Source of the DNA: Nocardioides psychrotolerans | GTDB lineage: Bacteria > Actinomycetota > Actinomycetes > Propionibacteriales > Nocardioidaceae | DNA: 64,000 bases | Direction of reading: 5' to 3' | Assembly: GCF_900113685.1 (NCBI RefSeq) | Contig: NZ_FOQG01000015.1 | Span: 1 to 64,000, forward strand | Part shown: positions 57,634 to 64,000 of the stretch, piece by piece | How the letters are laid out: the number at the start of each line of letters is the position of its first letter | Position numbering within the stretch: the stretch's first letter is position 1 | Translations under genes and position numbers: made by a program | Notes under the pieces: model-generated | What the model saw: only the letters and a program-made list of their open reading frames with translations | Told to the model about the DNA's origin: nothing | Databases searched by the model: none

Positions 57634-58482
57634 CGCAGCGGCACTCGAGTCATCGAACGCCCGATCGAAGCGGTGGAACAACGCGTCGGTCAGCCGCGGG
57701 GCGAGCAGGTTGAGCACCTCCCCCACCTGCCCCGCGACCGTGCCGACCGTGATCGGCCGGTCCTCCAGCGCCCGCACCACCCGCGCAGCCGCCTGCTCTG
57801 CGGTGGCACCGCGCCCGGCGTAGGCCTCGGTCGGCGCGGTCATCGCCGTCTGCACCAGGGCGAAGCGCATGTTGGTGAAGGTGACGTTGTCGCCGTAGGT
57901 CTCGCGCCCAGCGATCCGGGACCAGGTGTCGAGCGCCGCCTTGGAGCCGAGGTAGGCGGAGAACTTCGGCGCCTTCATCTGCACGCCCCAGCTGAGGATG
58001 TTGACCACGTGCCCGAAGCGCTGCTCGCGCATCGCCGGCAGCAGCCCCAGCGTCAGCCGCACCGGCGCGAGGTAGTTGATCGCCGTCGTGCGCTCCACGT
58101 CGTGGAAGCGGTCGTAGGACAGGTGCAGCGAACGCCGGATCGAGCGCCCCGCGTTGTTGACGAGGTAGTCGACGGCCCCGTGCTCCGCGAGCACCCGTGC
58201 CACCAGGGCGTCGACGGCGTCGCCGTCCACCAGGTCGCAGACGTACGACGTGGCGCGACCACCGGCCGCCTCGACCTGCGCCCGGACCCGCTCGAGGTCG
58301 GCGGCACGCCGGGCCACGAGCAGGACGTGACCACCCCGCGCCGCGACGGCCAGCGCCGTGGCCTCGCCGATGCCGGAGGAGGCGCCCGTGACGAGCACGG
58401 TGCGCCCTGCCAGCGGGCTGGGCGCGCCGGGCCGCAGGGCTCGTCGTACGAGCGCGCAAGGAGTCTGGAGCAGCAGTCCCAC
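57562..58482 (-). CDS. Short-chain dehydrogenase/reductase
   Basis: 306 aa. TGASSGIGEATALAVAARG (NADP motif), NNAGRSIRRS, active Tyr-Lys in FSAYLGSKAALDTW, and the Ser region ILSWGVQMKAP. The C-terminus has the extension of class-I SDRs with a probable membrane-proximal helix (EVLNLLAPRLTDALFHRFDRAF) followed by a disordered charged tail that lies over the TSUP 3' end. GTG start. Substrate unknown. Confidence 0.85.
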   Translation of the reverse strand: MGLLLQTPCALVRRALRPGAPSPLAGRTVLVTGASSGIGEATALAVAARGGHVLLVARRAADLERVRAQVEAAGGRATSYVCDLVDGDAVDALVARVLAEHGAVDYLVNNAGRSIRRSLHLSYDRFHDVERTTAINYLAPVRLTLGLLPAMREQRFGHVVNILSWGVQMKAPKFSAYLGSKAALDTWSRIAGRETYGDNVTFTNMRFALVQTAMTAPTEAYAGRGATAEQAAARVVRALEDRPITVGTVAGQVGEVLNLLAPRLTDALFHRFDRAFDDSSAAASGQHGDRGRAAREHDQHAEQRRR

Positions 58483-58493
58483 AGGGGAACCTT

Positions 58494-60182
58494 TCAGTCC
58501 TGCGAGCCCGAGGCCTGCGCCTCGGCCTCGGCGATGAGCGGCTTGACGACGTCGATCGACCGGATCCGCCCGGAGACCACCGACGAGCCCTGCTGGGAGA
58601 AGGTGGCCGACGGGATCCCGACGATCTCGGCCTCGTTGTCGATCGCCGCTCCCCCGGAGTTGCCCGGGGCGATGCGGGCGTCGGTGTCGATCTCGGAGCG
58701 GGGGCCGAGGCGGTCGTCGTCGAGGAAGGTGGAGATGACTCCCCGGGTGACGGACACGCCGGTCGACCCGGAGATGCCCGGGAAACCGAGGACGGTGACG
58801 TCCTCACCGGTGCGGAGGTCGGCCGAGGAGCCGATCGGGATGGTCGGCAGGTCGAGCGGCGCCTCGAGCGGGCCACCGTCGATCGTGGCGTAGATCTGGA
58901 TGACCGACGCGTCCATGAAGCCGTCGCTGACGACCACCCGGGCCCGGTAGCCCGGAGCGGCGGCCGAGTCGTCGGCGTCCTCGATCAGCGCGATCTCGAG
59001 GTAGTCGGGGTTGGCCTCGTCGGTCGGGCCGTACTGCTGGGCGAGGCCGTCGGCCTGCGGCTCCGCGACGTGCGCATTGGTGAGGATCATCCCGTCGGCG
59101 CTAATGATCGAGCCGGAGCCCGACCAGGTCACCGTGGTGCCGTCGCTGTCGGTGGACTCCGCACCGATCAGCACGGTGGCGATCCTGGCGCTGTCGAGCT
59201 CATCGCTCGTCAGCAGGTCCGGGGTCGAGGGAGGGGTGGACGAGCCGACGACCTGCGCGGGGTCGGCCCGGTCGAGCAGCACCGCGGCGGTGACCCCGGA
59301 CGCGACGATCACGAGCAGCACCGCGGCGCCGCCGCCGATCACGGCCAGGCGACGGGCCCAGCGGGCGCGGGCCAGCCGGCGCTCCTCCTCCTGGGCGGAG
59401 AGGATCGGCACGAGCGACACCTCGGGCCCGGCGACCGGGTGACCGAGCCGAAGGACGACGCGCTCCTTGATGACCAGCCGGTCCACCCGGCGACCACCGA
59501 CGAAGGTGCCCTCCCGCGAGGCATTGGTGTAGAGCCAACCGTCGGGGACGGCGTCAACCCGCCCGTGCAGCCGTGAGCAGACCGGGTCGGTCAGGACCAC
59601 GGCGCAGTCGGGAAGCCGTCCGACCGTGACCGCGGCCGGATGCGAGAAGCGGTGCTCACGACCCTCCGCCGAGATCAGCAGGGTCGGGCCCGTGCGCGAG
59701 GACGGGACGCCGGGGGTCTGGCCCGGACGCACCGCCGATGCGACGACCATGGTGTCCTCGAAGCCGGAATCCGGCGGCGTCCGGCCGGGGGCACGCGCCG
59801 GCGTCGGGCGCTCGTCGACAGGGGCGGGTGCGACCGGAGCCACCGGAGCAGCGGCCTGCTGCACCGGCACGACCGCGTCGCCCGGCGCCGCCACGGGCGT
59901 CACGGTGAAGTCGCTGCCCGCGCCCTCGGGGCCGCAGTGCACGCGGGTCTCCCGGGTCAGCCGGAGCTCGGTGACCCGCTCGCCGTCGACGAAGGTGCCG
60001 TGCGCGCTCGCGACGTCGACGAGCACCCACCCGGCGCGGGTGGGCCGCAGCTCGGCGTGCACCCGGGAGACCGAGTCGCCGGTCAGCAGGATGTCGGACT
60101 CGACGGCGCGACCGATCCGGAGGAGCCGTGGCGGGTCGACGAGGACGGTGCTCCCGTCGACCACGACGCGCAGTGCGCTCAT
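58494..60182 (-). CDS. Membrane protein with two FHA domains and a trypsin-like protease
   Basis: 562 aa. FHA-1 at about 1-95 (RIGRAVESDILLTGDSVSRVHAEL, GTFVDGERV), Pro/Ala linker, FHA-2 at about 165-260 (TVGRLPDCAVVLTDPVCSRLHGRV, NASREGTFVGGRRV). One membrane segment LAVIGGGAAVLLVIVASGVTAAVLL follows. The outer S1 protease has LTNAHVAE (His), DASVIQIYA (Asp), IAPGNSGGAAID (Ser). FHA domains bind phosphothreonine made by the neighbouring kinase, so phosphorylation inside could control proteolysis outside. Start ATG overlaps the kinase stop. Confidence 0.88.
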   Translation of the reverse strand: MSALRVVVDGSTVLVDPPRLLRIGRAVESDILLTGDSVSRVHAELRPTRAGWVLVDVASAHGTFVDGERVTELRLTRETRVHCGPEGAGSDFTVTPVAAPGDAVVPVQQAAAPVAPVAPAPVDERPTPARAPGRTPPDSGFEDTMVVASAVRPGQTPGVPSSRTGPTLLISAEGREHRFSHPAAVTVGRLPDCAVVLTDPVCSRLHGRVDAVPDGWLYTNASREGTFVGGRRVDRLVIKERVVLRLGHPVAGPEVSLVPILSAQEEERRLARARWARRLAVIGGGAAVLLVIVASGVTAAVLLDRADPAQVVGSSTPPSTPDLLTSDELDSARIATVLIGAESTDSDGTTVTWSGSGSIISADGMILTNAHVAEPQADGLAQQYGPTDEANPDYLEIALIEDADDSAAAPGYRARVVVSDGFMDASVIQIYATIDGGPLEAPLDLPTIPIGSSADLRTGEDVTVLGFPGISGSTGVSVTRGVISTFLDDDRLGPRSEIDTDARIAPGNSGGAAIDNEAEIVGIPSATFSQQGSSVVSGRIRSIDVVKPLIAEAEAQASGSQD

Positions 60183-61489
60183 CCTCCCTGCCAGCGGGTG
60201 GCCAGGACCGTGGTCGAGTCGATGGAGATGCGCATGCCGTCGGAGATCTCCATGGTGCGGTCCGGCTCGAGCCGCACGACCTGCCCGGCGCCGTACGTCG
60301 CCTCCCACGGGCGGGTGGACAGGTTGTGGATCCCCCAGCGGCTGGCATCCTGGGGATGGGCTCGCACCTGGCCCATCACGACCGAGTCGTCGACGCCCGA
60401 GGCCAGGTGGTCGGTGCGCAGGGTCGCGAGGGGGCTCACCGCGACCGTGCGCCGGCCGATCTTCAGCACGTAGGGCGGCTGGAGCGAGGTGGCGCACGAG
60501 CGGCAGGTCCGCTCGGGCTCGGCGACGTCCCAGAAGCCGGTCGCGCCGCAACCACGGCAGGTGACCATGCCGTCGCGCAGCCGGTCCATCGCCTTGATCC
60601 ACTGGCCCTCGGTGATCCGTAGCCCGGGCTGGTGGGCACCGGCGACGAAGGCCTGCACGAAGAGGTCCTGGAGGAAGCGGGGATAGATCGCCCAGTACTG
60701 CTGGACGATCCCCGACGGACGGTTGTCCTCGCGGGCGGGGTCCATGCAGAAGACCGGCTCGGTGCCGAAGTAGGTCAGCAGCCAGGAGGTGTCCCTGAGC
60801 CCGGCGTCGGTGCGCGCGCCCTCGAACGGATGCCCCAGGAACAGCGTGTAGAAGAGCAGCACCGCGAGCGAGTGCCGGTCGGTGTCGGTGCTCGGCAGCG
60901 TCTGGTAGGTCAGGTCGCGCACGACCTCGGGCGCCATGAAGAACGGCGTGCCGAGCACCCGGCTGGTGCCGTCGTCGACGCCGACGTTGTCGTTGTCGCA
61001 GATCAGCACGTCGCCGTGCTCAGGCTCGAAGAAGACGTTGCCGAAGGAGATGTCGCGGTAGCACATGCCGCGGGCGTGCAGCCGCAGGAAGCTGTAGCTC
61101 AGCTGGCGGCACATCGCGATGGTCGAGGCGAAGGAGACCGAGAGCACCCGGCCTTCACGGTCGGTGTTGGAGAGGAGATAGCTGAGCTCGAGGAACCGGC
61201 TCTCGCGCAGCCGCATGACATAGCCGAACGACGGCTGGTCGGCCACCCGGGCCATGCTGATCGGCCACAGGAACCGCTCGTGCGGCGAACCCGACTCGAC
61301 CAGGCGCTGCATCTCGTTGAACTGCTCGACCGAGGCGCACTCGGGGCGGTACCACTTGAGCGCGAGCGCCTCACCGTTGGCGAGCCTGACCTCGAAGACG
61401 AAGCCCTGACCGCCCTGCCCGAGGAGCTCGGTGATCCGGGCGCGACCCAGCGGACCCAGGTCGACCTCCGTCCCATTGGAGAGGCTCAT
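60179..61489 (-). CDS. Ser/Thr protein kinase-like protein of the TerY-P type
   Basis: 436 aa. Glycine loop ITELLGQGGQGFVFEVRL, Lys in ALALKWYRPE, catalytic loop MCYRDISFGNVFFEP (YRD for HRD, Asn present), metal site LICDNDNVG (DND for DFG), then GTPFFMAPEVV. A C-terminal zinc ribbon (CRGCG...CRSC) and a small beta domain follow (residues 350-436). Active residues K, D, N, D are intact. This kinase form is the one found next to VWA and PP2C genes in the TerY-P phosphorylation triad. ATG 61489 with GGAGGTGA upstream; GTG at 61513 possible. Confidence 0.82.
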   Translation of the reverse strand: MSLSNGTEVDLGPLGRARITELLGQGGQGFVFEVRLANGEALALKWYRPECASVEQFNEMQRLVESGSPHERFLWPISMARVADQPSFGYVMRLRESRFLELSYLLSNTDREGRVLSVSFASTIAMCRQLSYSFLRLHARGMCYRDISFGNVFFEPEHGDVLICDNDNVGVDDGTSRVLGTPFFMAPEVVRDLTYQTLPSTDTDRHSLAVLLFYTLFLGHPFEGARTDAGLRDTSWLLTYFGTEPVFCMDPAREDNRPSGIVQQYWAIYPRFLQDLFVQAFVAGAHQPGLRITEGQWIKAMDRLRDGMVTCRGCGATGFWDVAEPERTCRSCATSLQPPYVLKIGRRTVAVSPLATLRTDHLASGVDDSVVMGQVRAHPQDASRWGIHNLSTRPWEATYGAGQVVRLEPDRTMEISDGMRISIDSTTVLATRWQGG

Positions 61490-61537
61490 GGGGCGCCAGT
61501 CACCTCCGCTCACAGCCGTGGATCACGAGACGAGGAA

Positions 61538-61553
61538 GCTCCCCGCGGGGAGC
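61538..61553. promoter_or_regulatory. 16-bp perfect palindrome between the divergent kinase and VWA genes
   Basis: GCTCCCCGCGGGGAGC. It lies midway in the 115-bp region between the kinase and VWA starts, near a TATATC/TATACC -10-like box at 61563-61568. A shared operator for both directions is likely; a hairpin in the RNA is the alternative. Confidence 0.55.
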
Positions 61554-61604
61554 GGCAACAGGGTATATCCTCGCCACGGCCGCGGCATCGAAGGCAGGTG
61601 GAGC

Positions 61605-62303
61605 ATGAGTGATCGCTTGGGTGGTGCCCTCGGGCGCAAGCCCCTGCACTTCATCTTCGTGCTCGACGTCTCCGGCTCCATGCTCCGCGGCGGCCGCATC
61701 CAGGCCCTCAACAACGCCATGGCGGAGGTCGTGCCCCACCTGCGCGACGAGGCCCGGGCCAACCCCCACGCCGAGCTGCTGGTGCGGGTCCTGGCCTTCG
61801 CGACCGAGACGACCTGGGTCGTCGAGGAGCCGACGCCGATCGAGCAGTTCCACTGGGAGCGGCTGCCAGCCACACCGAAGGGGTTCACCGAGCTCGGCAG
61901 CGCCCTCTCGGTGCTCGCCGACAGCCTCCACGAGATGGGCAACGCGAGCGGCTACCCGCCCGCGATCATCCTGGTCTCCGACGGTCGCCCCACCGACAGC
62001 ACCGGTGTCAGCTTCGCCGACGGGCTGCAGCAGGTGCTCGACGAGCGGTGGGGCGCGGCCGCGATCAGGCTGGCGTTGGGTGTCGGGCGCGACGCCGACA
62101 TGAACTCCCTGCGCCGCTTCATCGGCAACGAGGACGTCCCCCTGCTGCGCGCCGACAACCCTCAGCAGCTCGTCGAATACATCGTGTGGGCCTCGAAGGC
62201 CGCCAGTCGTGGCGCCTCCCGGCCGGTCATCGGGTCCTCCCCCGTGACCTACACCCCGCCGTCCGCCTCCGGGGGCGACCCGATCTGGAGCACGCTCGCA
62301 TGA
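61605..62303 (+). CDS. VWA-domain protein (TerY-like)
   Basis: 232 aa. HFIFVLDVSGSMLRGGRIQALNNAM (MIDAS D-x-S-x-S), Thr in PKGFTELGSALSVLADSL, Asp in ILVSDGRPTDSTG: the metal ion site is complete. TerY-like VWA proteins are phosphorylated partners of the kinase and PP2C. Soluble. GGTGGAG before the ATG. Followed by the PP2C gene with an ATGA overlap. Confidence 0.88.
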   Translation: MSDRLGGALGRKPLHFIFVLDVSGSMLRGGRIQALNNAMAEVVPHLRDEARANPHAELLVRVLAFATETTWVVEEPTPIEQFHWERLPATPKGFTELGSALSVLADSLHEMGNASGYPPAIILVSDGRPTDSTGVSFADGLQQVLDERWGAAAIRLALGVGRDADMNSLRRFIGNEDVPLLRADNPQQLVEYIVWASKAASRGASRPVIGSSPVTYTPPSASGGDPIWSTLA

Positions 62304-63151
62304 GCCGCCGCTGGACGGCCCTGTCCGGCACCCACATCGGCTCGGTCCACATCCGCGACGGTCTTCCCCTCCAGGACGCCCATGCCGTCCTGGTCGCCGA
62401 CGACACCGCGGTCATCGCCGTCGCCGACGGCCACGGTCACCGGCTCCACTTCCGCAGCGACGTCGGGTCCGCCCTCGCGGTCCGCATCTCCTCGGAGCTC
62501 CTCACCGCAGCGCTGCCCCGCCTCACCGACCCGGTCACCGCCCCGGCGGTGCTGCGCGAGGTCGGGACCGAGCTCATCTCCCGGTGGACCCGCGCGGTCG
62601 GCGATCACGTCACTCAGCACCCCTTCGCCGGTGACGACCTGGCGCTGGTCGATCCGACCGACCCCGGCCGGACCACGCGCCCCTACGGCAGCACGGTCCT
62701 GGCCATGGTCGCGACCGACACCCTCCTGGGTGTCCTGCAGATCGGCGACGGCGACGCCGTCGTCGTCACCGCGTCGGGCACGTCGTTGCGCCCGGTCCCC
62801 GAGGACCCCGACCTCGACGGCAGCCGTACGACGTCGCTGTGTCAGCCCGACCCGGGGGCCTCGCTGCGGGTCGGGGCACTCGACGTGCACGCCGAGGACC
62901 TGGTGCTCGGCTACCTCTGCACCGACGGCTTCAGCACCTCGCGCGTCGACGCCGACGGCTGGTGGCGCCAGACCGGCGAGGAGCTGGTCGGCTTCGCCCG
63001 CCAGCACGGCTTCGCGTGGATCGACGCTCGGCTCCCCGGCTGGCTGGAGGAGCCGGCCGCGATCGGCGGCGACGACACCACGCTGGCGCTGGTCGGCCTG
63101 ACCGCGATCGACCCGGGCGCTACTGCTTCGGCGACTCCCACCACGCGATGA
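62300..63151 (+). CDS. PP2C-type protein phosphatase
   Basis: 283 aa. PLQDAHAV, VIAVADGHGHRLHF (metal site DGHG), YGSTVLAMVATDTLLGVLQIGDGDAVVV, LGYLCTDGFS, IGGDDTTLALV (last metal Asp). PP2C fold complete. It should remove phosphate put on by the kinase. Overlaps VWA by 4 bp and the facing gene's end by 32 bp. Confidence 0.9.
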   Translation: MSRRWTALSGTHIGSVHIRDGLPLQDAHAVLVADDTAVIAVADGHGHRLHFRSDVGSALAVRISSELLTAALPRLTDPVTAPAVLREVGTELISRWTRAVGDHVTQHPFAGDDLALVDPTDPGRTTRPYGSTVLAMVATDTLLGVLQIGDGDAVVVTASGTSLRPVPEDPDLDGSRTTSLCQPDPGASLRVGALDVHAEDLVLGYLCTDGFSTSRVDADGWWRQTGEELVGFARQHGFAWIDARLPGWLEEPAAIGGDDTTLALVGLTAIDPGATASATPTTR

Positions 63152-64000
63152 GGGCGTCCTGGTCGTTGGTCGGGTAGTAGGCCTCCATGTAGCACAGGCA
63201 CGCGGTCTGGTCCCAGTAGCGCAGGATCCGGTCGCCCTCGGCGTAGGAGTCGGCGACTCGCCCCTCGACTGCGCCCGACCCGAACATCCAGTCGGGCGGG
63301 CTGAGGATCAGCCCGTCGCGTCGGGAGTCACGGAGCCGGGTCTGGCGGTAGTCGATCAGGTCCTTCTTGGTGGCCATCTTGGCGACGTAGACGGTGATCT
63401 GACGCCGGGCCTTGCACTGGCTCTCCTCGATCTCCCCCGGCGACAGCGTCTGGATCCGGTCGCACTGGTTGGGGCGCAGCCAGAACTGGGCGAAGTCGAA
63501 CAGCTCGGAGTTGCTGATCCGCGTCGGGTAGTCGAGGAAGCTCTCCACGCTGCCATAGACCGCGGCCAGCTCGTCGACCTCGACGTCGGCGGTGCCGCCC
63601 TTGTAGAGGCCGCTCTGCAGCGCGGCCTCGTTGTCCCAGTAGAGCGTCGGGGTCGTCGACTCGGTGTCGAAGCTGAAGATCACCCCGAAGGAGCCCTCCG
63701 CGAAGCGGCCGCCCACGTCGGTGTTGACCGCGCGGGAGCGCGCCGCCCGGAGCTCGTCAATCGTGTCGTAGGTCGTGAGCTCGAGCGTGCCGCGCGGGAA
63801 GGTGCAGGCGATCGCCTCGGTCTGCCCGGAGAGCGCCGCGCCCTCCGCGCAGTCCGACTGACCCGTCGTGACGCGCGTGCCGAGCGAGGTGTAGCGCTGG
63901 TTGATCGCGTCGAAGGCCAGGTCGGGGCCCTCGGTCACCACGTCGCTGGGCCCGTCGCTGGGCCCGTCAGTCGGCCCGTCGCTGGTCTGCCCGGAGGTCG
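63120..64000 (-). CDS. Hypothetical exported or modular protein, N-terminus outside window
   Basis: At least 293 residues; the frame is open to the window end. The visible start is a linker of S/T-D-G-P repeats, then a folded domain: FDAINQRYTSLGTRV, CAEGAALSGQTEAIACTF, SFGVIFSFDTES, LYWDNEAALQSGLYKGG, DVEVDELAAVYGS, and a Cys pair ACLCYMEAYYPTN. No family recognised. The repeated SDGP linker and paired Cys residues suggest an extracytoplasmic domain behind a membrane segment. Its 3' end overlaps PP2C, so it may belong to the phospho-signalling cassette. Confidence 0.6.
   Translation of the reverse strand, partial: TSGQTSDGPTDGPSDGPSDVVTEGPDLAFDAINQRYTSLGTRVTTGQSDCAEGAALSGQTEAIACTFPRGTLELTTYDTIDELRAARSRAVNTDVGGRFAEGSFGVIFSFDTESTTPTLYWDNEAALQSGLYKGGTADVEVDELAAVYGSVESFLDYPTRISNSELFDFAQFWLRPNQCDRIQTLSPGEIEESQCKARRQITVYVAKMATKKDLIDYRQTRLRDSRRDGLILSPPDWMFGSGAVEGRVADSYAEGDRILRYWDQTACLCYMEAYYPTNDQDALIAWWESPKQ

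Noticed and set aside
1..64000. CRISPR arrays, rRNA and tRNA genes
   Set aside because: No regularly spaced direct repeats with unique spacers, no rRNA sequence, and no tRNA fold apart from the tRNA-like part of the tmRNA.

Overview
High-GC actinobacterial chromosome, most likely Nocardioides or a close relative. The evidence is the codon use throughout, a tmRNA tag ending ALAA, the Ku/LigD pair, the Tad pilus genes, and start codons that sit 6-8 nt after a TANNNT -10 box (leaderless mRNAs).

Layout. 1-855: 3' end of an IS1380-like transposase, then ssrA (tmRNA). 949-13750: a leftward housekeeping block in which smpB, an M23 peptidase, ftsX, ftsE and prfB are interspersed with a secreted trypsin-like protease, a DinB-like protein, an amidohydrolase, an amylosucrase and two CAP-domain proteins; a secreted metalloprotease and a small secreted protein face the other way. 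13844-17150: a leftward Tad/Flp pilus operon (TadG-like, two TadE-like, a pilin-like peptide, TadC, TadB). Its ATPase gene tadA is cut in two by a 16.45-kb integrated phage-like element (17890-34354). Removing the element at an 11-bp repeat rejoins a perfect 434-codon reading frame.

The element has integrase, repressor and excisionase at the right end and one long leftward operon: a replication ATPase, an HNH-terminase fusion, a single 949-aa portal-protease-capsid fusion, connectors, tail tube, tail chaperones, tape measure and a sigma-like protein. No tail-tip, receptor-binding or lysis gene is visible, so it is a very compact phage, a satellite or a defective prophage.

34355-45740: a small gene, a secreted protein and a frameshifted matrixin-like protease, a DUF4242 protein, a large LuxR (LAL) regulator divergent from a cupin and a BBE-like FAD oxidase, a hydrolase remnant, a two-component system whose kinase has lost its ATP-binding motifs, and a SipW/TasA-like pair. 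45845-52023: NHEJ genes (LigD polymerase, LigD ligase, Ku) flanking a flavin monooxygenase, a BASS transporter and an epimerase. 52020-58482: a locus that looks set up for a dicarboxylate or malonate (carboxyltransferase, CoA-transferase, MatC-like carrier, GntR regulator, TSUP permease), then an SDR. 58494-64000: a phospho-signalling cassette resembling the TerY-P triad (kinase, VWA, PP2C) with an FHA-trypsin membrane protein and a partial secreted protein.
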